Assembly (NCBI RefSeq): GCF_016313185.1
Contig: NZ_CP066218.1
Location: 4,712,001-4,776,000 of the forward strand
Direction of reading: 5' to 3'
Length of the DNA: 64,000 nucleotides
From: Mycolicibacterium baixiangningiae
GTDB lineage: Bacteria; Actinomycetota; Actinomycetes; Mycobacteriales; Mycobacteriaceae
The notes beneath the pieces were generated by a model. That model ran no database searches and was not told the DNA's origin. It saw nothing but the letters and a program-made list of their open reading frames with translations. The position numbers and the translations under genes were made by a program. Below, in pieces: positions 54,915 through 63,854 of this stretch (its first letter is position 1; each line of letters opens with the position of its first letter).

Positions 54915-56315
54915 TCAGTGCGGGGCCGGAGCCTGCGGGTCGGGTCCCACGAACGACCCTGCGAGACCGAGGGCGAGTACCACCGTCGAGGCCGCGAACA
55001 CGGCGGGGTAACCGGCGACCTCGAGGCCAACAGCCACCCAGGCGGCACCCATCGCCGACCCTCCGAACCGCAGCAGGTTGTACACGCCGAGGCCGGTGCC
55101 GCCCGCACCCGCAGGCGACCGGGTGGCGCCCGTCGCCGCCGGTGTCTGCACAAGCGCGATACCGATGCCGGTGACCGCCAGGCTCACGGCCAGGACGGCC
55201 GTCGCCGGGGACTCGCGGGCGACCAGCGCGGTCAACACGCCCTGGGCGACGAGCAGCACGATCAGGCCGGTGCGCAGCACCCGGCGGGGCCGCAGCCGAT
55301 CCATCCACCGGCCGACGAGCGGGCCGAGCACCACCATGGCGGCCGGTACCGCGAACACCACCAACCCGGCCGCCGACGACGAGAAACCGTGCCCGGTCAG
55401 GTACAGCGGAACGGCAAGCAAGGTCGCGCCCAGGCAGAACATCTGGGCGAATCCGGCCAGGCTGCTGCGGGCGAACCGCGATTCGACGAGCAACCCGACG
55501 ACCACGAACGGGTGGGCGACGCGTGCGCAGTGCCAGGCGAACCAGACCAGCGCCGTCAGACCGGTGGCGAAGCCGGCGAGCACCGCCCACAGCGGGACGC
55601 CGGGCTGCGGGATCACGGCCAGCGCGAGCACCAGTAGACCCGAGCCGACCGTGAGGGCGAACGCGCCCGCGACGTCGAACGGCATCCGCTGCCCAGGGTA
55701 GGCGGGGATGTGACGCATCGTGGCGGCGAAGCCGGCCAGCGCCACCGGGATCAGCGGAACGAAGACCCAGCGCCAGCCCCACATGTCGGCGACCACACCG
55801 CCCATGGTCGGCCCAATCGCCTGTCCGAGCCCGTTCACCGATGCCCACGCGCCCACCGCCCGGCCCCTCCGCCGTTCGGTGAACATCCAGCTGATCAAAC
55901 CCATCACCGCGGGCGCGAACGCCGCCGCGGCCACCCCGCCGAGCGACCGCCACGCGATCAACAGCGGAAGCGAGGGCGCCGTGGCGGCGCCGACCGCGCA
56001 CACCGCGGTGCCCAGCAGCGCTGCGCAGTAGATCCGCCGGCGCCCGAAACGGTCACCGATCCAACCGGCCAGCGGCATCGTGGCGGTGAACGTCAACAGG
56101 AATCCGACCACCACGAACACGCCGCTGCTCAGCGGAGCGTCGAAGTCGTCGAGAATCGCGGCGAGCGGCACGTTGACCACGTTGTTGCTCACGGTGCCGA
56201 CCAGGGTCCCGGCCAGCAGTGCGGCCAGCGCGAGCGGGGTGCCGACGCCGTCGCCGTCCTCGTCGCCGGGCGGCGCCGTCGACGTGCGATTCAAATTGCT
56301 TGCAGGCGTGGCCAT
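54915..56315 (-). CDS. MFS transporter, DHA2-like
   Basis: A 466-residue major facilitator protein with about 14 hydrophobic helices. The loop motif WIGDRFGRRRIY and the motif-C-like GLGQAIGPTMGGVVAD indicate a drug/metabolite proton antiporter. It converges on pucR with two bases between stops and is divergent from permease B. It probably exports a toxic substrate or intermediate of the island pathway, though this is inference from context. Confidence 0.88.
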   Translation of the reverse strand: MATPASNLNRTSTAPPGDEDGDGVGTPLALAALLAGTLVGTVSNNVVNVPLAAILDDFDAPLSSGVFVVVGFLLTFTATMPLAGWIGDRFGRRRIYCAALLGTAVCAVGAATAPSLPLLIAWRSLGGVAAAAFAPAVMGLISWMFTERRRGRAVGAWASVNGLGQAIGPTMGGVVADMWGWRWVFVPLIPVALAGFAATMRHIPAYPGQRMPFDVAGAFALTVGSGLLVLALAVIPQPGVPLWAVLAGFATGLTALVWFAWHCARVAHPFVVVGLLVESRFARSSLAGFAQMFCLGATLLAVPLYLTGHGFSSSAAGLVVFAVPAAMVVLGPLVGRWMDRLRPRRVLRTGLIVLLVAQGVLTALVARESPATAVLAVSLAVTGIGIALVQTPAATGATRSPAGAGGTGLGVYNLLRFGGSAMGAAWVAVGLEVAGYPAVFAASTVVLALGLAGSFVGPDPQAPAPH

Positions 56316-56370
56316 CACACCCACTGTCCCATGGCCGCCGCGCCTGGTGCAGCGTCCCGCCGGGTCATCG

Positions 56371-56584
56371 TGCACAGCGCCGGCCCCGGCGGTTGAGCGG
56401 TGTGCACACCGTGCGCCGCCCCCGCCTGGGTCGCCGCCCCGTCCGCGGTTACCGCGCGGAAACACCGGGACACGCGCCCGTCATCCGCCGAGCACATTGC
56501 ACAGGAGAACGCGGTCGCGGCTGTGCACAGTTGGCGTTGACCGGGGCGACGAGCACGCGGACGATTCGAGGACCGACTGCACAG
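56371..56584. promoter_or_regulatory. Cluster of five TGCACA sites between MFS and permease genes
   Basis: The 298-base gap 56316-56613 contains no gene. It holds TGCACA cores at 56371, 56403 (inside the perfect palindrome GGTGTGCACACC, 56399-56410), 56498, 56523 (inside CTGTGCACAG, 56521-56530) and 56578. The same core occurs once upstream of pucR (53153-53158) and twice upstream of the HDO gene. This suggests binding sites for one regulator, most simply PucR. Confidence 0.55.
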
Positions 56585-56613
56585 CCCCCAGGCAGTTTAC
56601 GAAGGGTCCCCTC

Positions 56614-58206
56614 ATGGACGTTCATCTCAGCGCGGCGCACTGGATATACCTCGCCGGAATCGTCGTCATCCTGATCACGATGGCGTTGCGCAAGAACATC
56701 GTGGTCCCCGCGGTCACCGCGACCCTGCTGACCGCGTGGGCGTTCTCTGGCAGCATCATCACCGGGCTGTCGTCGATCTTCAACGCCAGCCTGGTCGCCG
56801 CCAAGGAACTGTTCAACATCTTCCTCATCATCGCTCTGGTGACCGCGATGCTGGGGGCGCTGCGACAGATGGGCGCCGACCGGATGATGGTCGCGCCGTT
56901 CCGCAAGGTGATGCGCACGGGCACAAGCAGTTTCATCATGCTGGCCGTCGTCACCTATGTGATCTCGCTGTTCTTCTGGCCCACTCCGGCCGTTCCACTG
57001 GTGGGCGCGGTGCTCATCCCCGTCGCCATCCGGGCCGGGCTCAGCCCACTCTCGGTGGGCATGGTCATTGCAATCGCCGGACAGGGTATGGCGCTGTCGT
57101 CGGATTACATCATCAAGGTCGCCCCCGGCATCTCCGCGAAGGCCGCCGGCGTAGACCCGGACGCCGTCGCCGACAAGGCGCTCGTGCTGTCGCTCATCGT
57201 CGGCCTCACGGCGCTGACCATCACCTTCGTCACCCAGCGCCGCACCTGGCGCAAACCCTCGCCCGAGCTACTGATCGAATGGGAGAACGAGGCCGACCGG
57301 CTCGGCGCCGAGGACCGCGAGGACGCGCCGAAGCCCACACCGGCGCCCGGTCCCGAGTCTGCCGACCGCCCGGGCGACGGTGGAATCCGCGTCGCCGCCG
57401 CGGTCGGCGGTTCCCCGCTGGCCGATTCGCCGGCCGCCCTTGCCGTGGCCACCGTCGTCGCCTCCGAGGGCGCAAGTGACACCACTGCGCCCCCAAGGAT
57501 GCTGTCCGCCAAAGCGTTCGCGATGCTGGTTCCGCTCGTCTACCTCGTCTTCATCGTCTACCTCCTGCTGGGCAAGTTCACCACCGCCGTCCCCCCACTC
57601 AAGGGCGGGGACGCCGCGGCGATCGTCGGCGGCCTGGCCGCACTGCTCCTGTTCGCCGCCTCGGCCACCAACGACAAGCGCAACTTCCTCGAGACGTCGT
57701 CGCGGCACGTGGTCGACGGCCTGGTGTTCGCCTTCAAGGCGATGGGCATCGTGTTGCCGATCGCGGGCTTCTTCTTCATCGGCAACGGCGATTTCTCCGC
57801 ACAGATCCTCGGCCTCGGTGAAGACGCCAAAGGGCCGGCGTTCCTCTTCGACCTCATCACTGCCGCACAGTCACACCTGTCGCCCAACCCCTTCGTCACG
57901 TCGTTCGCCGTGTTGTTCGTCGGCCTCATCGCCGGACTGGAGGGCTCGGGCTTCAGTGGTCTGCCGCTGACCGGATCACTCTCCGGCGCACTGGGTCCCG
58001 CCGTCGGGATGGATCCGACAACGCTCGCCGCGATCGGCCAGATGGGTAACATCTGGTCCGGTGGCGGCACCCTGGTGGCGTGGTCGTCGCTGATCGCGGT
58101 GGCCGGCTTTGCCCGTGTCCCGGTGCTCACGTTGGCGCGCAAGTGCTTCCTGCCGGTGATGACCGGCCTGGTGCTGTGCACGCTGTTCGCGATCTTCGTC
58201 TTCTGA
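56614..58206 (+). CDS. Multi-pass permease of unassigned family, copy B
   Basis: A 530-residue membrane protein paralogous to the permease at 44425-45993. Shared segments include the N-terminal AAHWIYLAGIV, FFWPTPAVPLVGAVLIPVAIRAG, AGQGMALSSDYIIKVAPG and a near-terminal WSGGGTLVAWSSLIAVAGFA. It has about 12 hydrophobic segments and a long polar linker near residues 215-290, rich in Glu/Pro rather than Asn/Gly. The transporter family is not recognised. The ATG at 56614 aligns with copy A's start. Five TGCACA sites lie upstream. Confidence 0.78.
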   Translation: MDVHLSAAHWIYLAGIVVILITMALRKNIVVPAVTATLLTAWAFSGSIITGLSSIFNASLVAAKELFNIFLIIALVTAMLGALRQMGADRMMVAPFRKVMRTGTSSFIMLAVVTYVISLFFWPTPAVPLVGAVLIPVAIRAGLSPLSVGMVIAIAGQGMALSSDYIIKVAPGISAKAAGVDPDAVADKALVLSLIVGLTALTITFVTQRRTWRKPSPELLIEWENEADRLGAEDREDAPKPTPAPGPESADRPGDGGIRVAAAVGGSPLADSPAALAVATVVASEGASDTTAPPRMLSAKAFAMLVPLVYLVFIVYLLLGKFTTAVPPLKGGDAAAIVGGLAALLLFAASATNDKRNFLETSSRHVVDGLVFAFKAMGIVLPIAGFFFIGNGDFSAQILGLGEDAKGPAFLFDLITAAQSHLSPNPFVTSFAVLFVGLIAGLEGSGFSGLPLTGSLSGALGPAVGMDPTTLAAIGQMGNIWSGGGTLVAWSSLIAVAGFARVPVLTLARKCFLPVMTGLVLCTLFAIFVF

Positions 58207-58212
58207 CGCCGG

Positions 58213-58959
58213 ATGTCGACACGCTCTGAGCCGAGGTTGCTGCTGGCCGCCACGATGGCGTTGACGTTCGTGACCGGGGTGGTGGACGCGGTCGGTTACC
58301 TCGGGCTGGACCGGGTGTTCACCGGCAACATGACCGGCAACATCGTGATCCTGGGCATGGGCGTCGCCGGGGCCGACGAACTGCCCGTACTGGGGCCGGC
58401 CGTCGCGCTCGCCGCGTTCACCGCGGGCGCGTTCGGCGCTGGTCTGGCGCTGCGGGTCTCGACGGCCGCCGGCAGACAGGATCGGATCACCCTGCTGCTG
58501 CTGCTGTCGGGAGCCGCCGTACTGATCGGCCTCACGGCCGCCGCAGCGGCAGCCGGTGACCACCCCGGCGCGCTGATCCAGGTGGTGATGGCTGCCGCCA
58601 CCGCCGCCGTCATGGGCCAGCAGGCGATGGTGGCCCGGGCGCTCGCAGTGAAGGACATGACCACCGTGGTCGTCACGTCCACGCTGGCCAGCCTGGCCGG
58701 CGAGACATGGGCGGCAGCGGCCACCGGCCGGCTGGTCAACCGGCGGGCCGGGGCGATCCTGGTGATCTTCGCGGGCGCGGTGGCCGGCGCACTGCTGTTG
58801 AGGGTGCACCTCGCCGTGCCGTTCGCGCTTGCCGCGGTGCTCACGGTCGCCGTCGTGGCGGGAATTCGGCGGGCGCAGTCGCGCCAGGCGGAACCCACCA
58901 CGCCGAAATCACCGGGCGACGCAGCGGAAGCCGATGTGGGTCGTCGCGCTGTCCTGTGA
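58213..58959 (+). CDS. DUF1275 (YoaK-family) membrane protein
   Basis: A 248-residue protein with about six transmembrane helices and the DUF1275 hallmark VFTGNMTGNIVILG, after TGVVDAVGYLGLDR. The family is of unknown, possibly transport, function. It starts six bases after permease B and is probably co-transcribed. Its 3' end overlaps the convergent formylglycine-generating-enzyme gene by 51 bases, marking the border of the accessory island. Confidence 0.87.
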   Translation: MSTRSEPRLLLAATMALTFVTGVVDAVGYLGLDRVFTGNMTGNIVILGMGVAGADELPVLGPAVALAAFTAGAFGAGLALRVSTAAGRQDRITLLLLLSGAAVLIGLTAAAAAAGDHPGALIQVVMAAATAAVMGQQAMVARALAVKDMTTVVVTSTLASLAGETWAAAATGRLVNRRAGAILVIFAGAVAGALLLRVHLAVPFALAAVLTVAVVAGIRRAQSRQAEPTTPKSPGDAAEADVGRRAVL

Positions 58960-59784
58960 CTGCGGCGACCGCGCGGCGGCCCGGTACCGGTGACAGTACT
59001 CGGGGGCGCACAGGTGGGAGCCGCCCTTGAGGGCCTGATTGACGGACGGGTCCGGGTCGGTGGGCCCGCAGCACGATTCGACGGCGCCGTCGGGCCGATG
59101 GTGCGCCGAGAACCGCGTGGTCGTCCACTCCCAGACGTTGCCGATCATGTCGACGAGTCCGAAGTCGTTGGGGGGGAACGCTCCTACCGGCGAGGTGCCG
59201 ATCCAGCCGAGCGCCCCATCGTTGCGGTACGGGAATCGGCCCTGCCAGGTGTTGGCCATCAGGCGGCCGCCGGGACGCGGGTCGTCACCCCAGGGATAGG
59301 TGGTCGCTTCGCCGGCGCGGGCGGCGTACTCCCATTGCGCCTCGGTGGGCAGCGCCCGTCCGGCCCACGATGCGTAGGCCGCGGCGTCCGGATAGGCGAC
59401 CTGGACCACCGGGTGGTCGGGTCGGTCCTGCCAGCTCGAGTCCGGGCCCAGCGGGTGGCGCCAGCACGCACCCGCCGACCATGCCCACCACTGCCGCCAG
59501 TCGCGCAGGTCGACGGGGCCGGTGGTCGGCCGGAACACCAGCGCTCCCGGCTCGAGATCGGTGGGCGGAACCCCCGGATACATCGCGGGGTCGAGTGCCT
59601 GTTCGGCGATCGTCACGTAACCGGAGGCGTCGACGAACTGCGCGAACTGCGTGTTGGTGACGGGGTGGCGTTCGATCGCGAACGGGGCCACGGTCACGGT
59701 GTGCACCGGGACCTCTTCGGGATAGAACTGCGTGGAGCCCATCCGGAAGGAGCCGCCGGGTAGCTCGACCAGCTCGGTGGACAT
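58909..59784 (-). CDS. Formylglycine-generating enzyme (sulfatase-modifying)
   Basis: A 291-residue FGE-sulfatase domain protein that oxidises the sulfatase active-site Cys to formylglycine using copper and O2. The paired active-site cysteines Cys259 and Cys264 lie in GGSHLCAPEYCHRYR, the same Cys-x4-Cys spacing as human and actinobacterial FGE. Supporting motifs are LPTEAQWEYAARAG and GNVWEWT. The ATG at 59784 begins the domain. It follows the arylsulfatase gene by 17 bases, pairing enzyme with substrate. Equivalent to Rv0712. Confidence 0.93.
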   Translation of the reverse strand: MSTELVELPGGSFRMGSTQFYPEEVPVHTVTVAPFAIERHPVTNTQFAQFVDASGYVTIAEQALDPAMYPGVPPTDLEPGALVFRPTTGPVDLRDWRQWWAWSAGACWRHPLGPDSSWQDRPDHPVVQVAYPDAAAYASWAGRALPTEAQWEYAARAGEATTYPWGDDPRPGGRLMANTWQGRFPYRNDGALGWIGTSPVGAFPPNDFGLVDMIGNVWEWTTTRFSAHHRPDGAVESCCGPTDPDPSVNQALKGGSHLCAPEYCHRYRAAARSPQSQDSATTHIGFRCVAR

Positions 59785-59801
59785 GGTTCGAGCGTAGGCC
59801 G

Positions 59802-62153
59802 TCAGTCCCTCGCGAAGGCGCGGGCGAAGTCGCGTTCCAGATCGAGGTAGGGCTTGCCGGAGACGTCGCAGGAGATCTGGGCGATGGCGCCTCCGGTGAA
59901 GCCGAACGGTGACCGGTAGTCCCGGGACACCGGTGATCCGTTGTTGCGGCCGACGCTGAGCGTGGCGCCGGCCAGCCCGAATGTTCCGGGGTGGGTCATC
60001 ATGCCCGAGTACGACGCGACCTCGTCGCCGTCGATGTAGAGCACCGCGTCCCCGACGGGCGTGTGGCTGCCCTCGACCGTGCCGGTCCGGGTGTAGGCGA
60101 TGCCGAACGTGTGCTGTCCGAGGGCGATCGGCGCCGACGACGACAGCTTCTGTTCCGCCTCGCCGAGGAAGTTGTAGACGTAGTGCAGCAGGCCGTCCTG
60201 CACGAACATCACGTGACCGCCGTGTGCGCCACCGTGTTTGAACACCACCCCTTCGGCGCCTTCGGCCTCGACGGTCACCTCGGCCAGCACGACGAACGAT
60301 CGCCCTTGGAGTTCCACCACGGCACCCATCCCGACATCCGCGGTGCCCGGGTAGTAGACGTAGGCGTCGCGGGCGCGGGCCAGGCTGGGCCGGAACCGCG
60401 AGATCGTGTCGAAGATGTTGAGATCGCCCAGCGGCAGCCCGTTGTACTTCGCGGCCTCGCTGAACCACAGCGCCTTGAGTTCCTCGAGCTTCCCGGGGTG
60501 TTCGCCGGCCAGGTCGTGCACCTGCGCGCGGTCGGCTTCGATGTGGAACAACTCCCACCGGTCGTCGTCGAAATGGGACCAGCCGGCCGGCGACGCCGCG
60601 TGCACGGTGTTGGCGAACCATCCTCTGTGCCAGATCCCGCGGGTGCCCAGCATCGAGTAGAACTGGGTGTCCTTGCCGGTGGGCGCGGTCGGATTGTCCA
60701 GTGTCACCTTGAAACTCACACCGTCGTGCGGTTTCTGCGGCACCCCGCGGACGGTGACGGGTGCGGTGATGCCGAGCAGGTCGTAGACCGTGGGGGTGAT
60801 GTCGCAGACGTTGACGTAGTTGTCGCGGACCTCGCCGTGCGCACCGATTCCGTTGGGCCACGAGATGATCGCGGTGTCGGCGATACCGCCCTCATGCGAG
60901 GCGTAACGCTTGAAGAGTTTGTAGGGCGCGTTGAACGCCATCGCCCAACCGGTCGGATAGTGGTTGTAGGTGTGTGGGCCACCGAGATCGTCGATGGCCT
61001 TGAGCCCCTCTTCGGCGGTGTCGATGTATCCGTTGAAGAACTTCACCTCGTTCACCGAACCGTCGGGCCCGCCCTCGCCGCTGGCCCCGTTGTCGGAGAT
61101 CACCACGATGACGGTGTTGTCGAGCTGACCCGTCTCCTCGAGATGATCGAGGATCCGGCCGATCTGCGCGTCGGTGTAGGACAGGAAGCCGGCGAAGACC
61201 TCCGCCATCCGACTGAAGAGACGTTTCTCGTTGCCCGACAACGAGTCCCACGGCCGGACGGTGTCCTGGGCGGGCCACGGCTCGCCGTTGGGTCCCGTCA
61301 CGTCGGCGTAGGGGTTCATCGGCGAGAGCTCGGTGTCCGGCGGCACGATGCCGAGGCGCTTCTGATTCTCCAGCACGATGTCGCGGTACTGCTCGTAACC
61401 CATGTCGAAGCGGCCGGCATAGCGGTCGGCCCACTCCGTGAACACATGGTGCGGTGCGTGCCCGGCGCCGGGGCAGACGTAGGAGAACCACGGCTTGTCC
61501 GGTGCGATCACCTTGGAGTCGCGGATGAACTCGATCGTCTTGTCGGCCAGGTCCTTCGACAGGTGGTAGCCGTCCTCGGGGGTTCCCGGCGGGGCGACGG
61601 GGTGGTTGTCGTAGACGAGTTCGGGATACCACTGGTCGGTCTCGCCGCCCATGAATCCGTAGAACCGTTCGAACCCGCGCGACAGCGGCCAGTGCCGTTT
61701 GGTGGCAGCCAGATTCGACTCTTCGAGCGGGGTCAGATGCCACTTGCCGACGCAGTACGTGTTGTACCCGTTCTCCGCCAGCACCTCGGAGATCAGCGCG
61801 GTGTCGAACGGGATGCGGCCGTTGCAGTTCGGGAAACCGTCGGTGAACTCCTCGATGGTGGCCATCCCGACGGTCGTCGCGTTGCGTCCGGTGAGCAGCG
61901 AGGCGCGGGTCGGTGAGCACAGCGCCGTGGTGTGGAACTGCGACAGCCGCACACCGCGTTCGGCGATGCGGCTCATCGCCGGCATCTCCACCAGCCCGCC
62001 GAAGCAGTCCCACGTCGCGATGCCGGTGTCGTCCCAGACGAGGTAGAGAACGTTGGGGGCGCCCTCGGGTGCGGTCGGTGCGGCGTAGGGACCCCAGTCC
62101 GGCTCCGAATCGCGGATGTCCAACTCGATCCTGCCGTTGAATTCCGTCGCCAT
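59802..62153 (-). CDS. atsA: Arylsulfatase AtsA
   Basis: A 783-residue type I sulfatase. The formylglycine motif Cys79-Ser-Pro-Thr-Arg (ALCSPTRASLLTGRN) is exact, and the metal ligands include Asp41-Asp42 (LVWDDTG). A GNNKRL-like metal segment is not resolved, but DNGASGEGG and the C-terminal lectin-like beta domain are typical. Length matches Rv0711 AtsA (787). No Sec or Tat signal is seen, so it is probably cytoplasmic. Activation is expected from the adjacent FGE gene. In M. tuberculosis it sits directly before Rv0712 and rplN. Confidence 0.94.
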   Translation of the reverse strand: MATEFNGRIELDIRDSEPDWGPYAAPTAPEGAPNVLYLVWDDTGIATWDCFGGLVEMPAMSRIAERGVRLSQFHTTALCSPTRASLLTGRNATTVGMATIEEFTDGFPNCNGRIPFDTALISEVLAENGYNTYCVGKWHLTPLEESNLAATKRHWPLSRGFERFYGFMGGETDQWYPELVYDNHPVAPPGTPEDGYHLSKDLADKTIEFIRDSKVIAPDKPWFSYVCPGAGHAPHHVFTEWADRYAGRFDMGYEQYRDIVLENQKRLGIVPPDTELSPMNPYADVTGPNGEPWPAQDTVRPWDSLSGNEKRLFSRMAEVFAGFLSYTDAQIGRILDHLEETGQLDNTVIVVISDNGASGEGGPDGSVNEVKFFNGYIDTAEEGLKAIDDLGGPHTYNHYPTGWAMAFNAPYKLFKRYASHEGGIADTAIISWPNGIGAHGEVRDNYVNVCDITPTVYDLLGITAPVTVRGVPQKPHDGVSFKVTLDNPTAPTGKDTQFYSMLGTRGIWHRGWFANTVHAASPAGWSHFDDDRWELFHIEADRAQVHDLAGEHPGKLEELKALWFSEAAKYNGLPLGDLNIFDTISRFRPSLARARDAYVYYPGTADVGMGAVVELQGRSFVVLAEVTVEAEGAEGVVFKHGGAHGGHVMFVQDGLLHYVYNFLGEAEQKLSSSAPIALGQHTFGIAYTRTGTVEGSHTPVGDAVLYIDGDEVASYSGMMTHPGTFGLAGATLSVGRNNGSPVSRDYRSPFGFTGGAIAQISCDVSGKPYLDLERDFARAFARD

Positions 62154-62180
62154 CGCCGGAGACTACACCGGTCACAGCGG

Positions 62181-63854
62181 TCATTTCTGCGGTAGCGGCT
62201 CGTTCACCCGGTAGAGCCGATAGGTCGGCTGGTTCTCCCCCTGGTTCGGTATCTCGAGTTCGAGGGTCGCGACGTCCGAGCCGGTTTCGTACAGGGTGGG
62301 ATAGCGCAGGTTGAGCGCGTCGGCCACCCCACGCCCGGTATTGGGCACGGCGAGCAGATAGCGCACGCCCCGGCCCGACGGGTCGTTGAGGAGCCGCACA
62401 AAATCTGCATCCGAGGGCACCACAAAGGTTTTCGGTCTGTCGGATGCCACGATGACGGCGAACCCGTACATCGTGTCGGCGATGATGGAGCTTTCCGGCA
62501 GCTGTAAGCGGTCGAGGTATCTCGCGAGTTGGCGCTCGGTGGAGAAGGTGGCGGCGACGCGACGCTGGTCGGCCTTGGCCGGGCTCACGCTGTCCGGGTC
62601 GGGGTCCAGAACCGCCGCCAATGCGAACTCCTGCGGCGCGTACATCGGCAGGCTCATCCCCCAACCCGCCACCGGCACGCTGACGGCGAATGCCGCCGCG
62701 GCAAGGTAGCCACCGCGCAGCGACCGTGTCGTCGGCGTCTGCGCGGATTTCGGGGCGTAGCGGCCGCGCCGCTTGGGTACGGCGAACCCGCCGTCGGGTA
62801 CGGCCACCAGTGCCATACAGGCGGCGAAGGGGATCGCCACGATGTAGAACCGCAGGAACGGGAACGTCTCACCCGTGGCGTAGGTCAGCGCCTGGAACGC
62901 CAGCGTCGCACCGAAGATCACGATCGGCGCCAGCAGCATTCCCCAGTTCGGCCGGCGCCAGCGCATGAACCCGGCCCACACCACCAGCGGTATCAGGGTG
63001 GGCGCCAGCAGTGTCATGGACGCCACCGAGAAGACCAGTCCGGCACCGAAGTCCGACGTCCCGCCGCCGGACTGCCTGAGGATCGCGGTGTTGCCGTACT
63101 GCGAGGTGAACTGGGTGAAGGCTTCACCGGTGATCAGCCAACTCGCAACCGCCCAGCCGACCAACGCCGCCAGTCCGGGTCCACTGACCAACAGGACGTC
63201 GAGCAGCGCCCGCCGGAACCGGGGTGGGATGCGAGCCCGCCGATAGGTGGTCACACCGACCAGTAACGCGGCCGCCGCAACACACGCCACCGCGTCATAG
63301 CGGGTGAGGTAGGCCAGGCCCATCGCGATCCCGCCGGCGGCGATCAGGTGGTGCACGTCGTCGTCGACCATCCACATCATCAGCCGGCGCACCGCCCAGG
63401 TGACGAAGAAGACGAAGGGCGCCTCACTCATTCCGTTCGAACCGTAGAAGACGATCATCGGGTTCAGGGCGAAGATGGCGGTGATGACGAGGACGTAGCG
63501 GCGCGACAGGCCGCGGTCGCTCCCCGTGGAGAGGATCTGCACCACCGCACCGGCCATGAACGCCGCCGACATGAGGCTTCCGGAGAAGGCGCGTTCGGCG
63601 AAGTCCGGCCACACGGGCGACAGCGCGATCATGGGAATCTGCGCCATCGCGGTCAACGGGGTGAAGATGAAACCGATCGCGGCCAGATGTGGGTCGCGGC
63701 TGAACAGAACGCTCTGCGCCGCGGAGGCGCGGGACAGCGCGTCACCGAGGATGAAGCCGTGCCGCACCTGAAGCCAGTAACCGACCGCCGCGTACACCGC
63801 GAAGGCCAGGACGAAGACGATGACCTTCAGCCGGCGATCGGAGACGGTTCTCAT
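62181..63854 (-). CDS. Polytopic membrane protein, possible GT-C glycosyltransferase
   Basis: A 557-residue protein with about ten hydrophobic helices (for example GPGLAALVGWAVASWLITG) and a C-terminal soluble domain about 420-557. The N-terminal GFILGDALSRASAAQSVLFSRDPHLAAIGFIF has an Asp/Arg-bearing first loop, which hints at a lipid-linked-sugar glycosyltransferase of the GT-C type, but no diagnostic motif is certain. The ATG overlaps the stop of the upstream glycosyltransferase (ATGA), supporting a shared role in cell-envelope glycan assembly. Confidence 0.7.
   Translation of the reverse strand: MRTVSDRRLKVIVFVLAFAVYAAVGYWLQVRHGFILGDALSRASAAQSVLFSRDPHLAAIGFIFTPLTAMAQIPMIALSPVWPDFAERAFSGSLMSAAFMAGAVVQILSTGSDRGLSRRYVLVITAIFALNPMIVFYGSNGMSEAPFVFFVTWAVRRLMMWMVDDDVHHLIAAGGIAMGLAYLTRYDAVACVAAAALLVGVTTYRRARIPPRFRRALLDVLLVSGPGLAALVGWAVASWLITGEAFTQFTSQYGNTAILRQSGGGTSDFGAGLVFSVASMTLLAPTLIPLVVWAGFMRWRRPNWGMLLAPIVIFGATLAFQALTYATGETFPFLRFYIVAIPFAACMALVAVPDGGFAVPKRRGRYAPKSAQTPTTRSLRGGYLAAAAFAVSVPVAGWGMSLPMYAPQEFALAAVLDPDPDSVSPAKADQRRVAATFSTERQLARYLDRLQLPESSIIADTMYGFAVIVASDRPKTFVVPSDADFVRLLNDPSGRGVRYLLAVPNTGRGVADALNLRYPTLYETGSDVATLELEIPNQGENQPTYRLYRVNEPLPQK

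Noticed and set aside
43082..58959. Island as a classical integrative element
   Set aside because: No integrase, transposase, tRNA gene or flanking direct repeats were found at either border.
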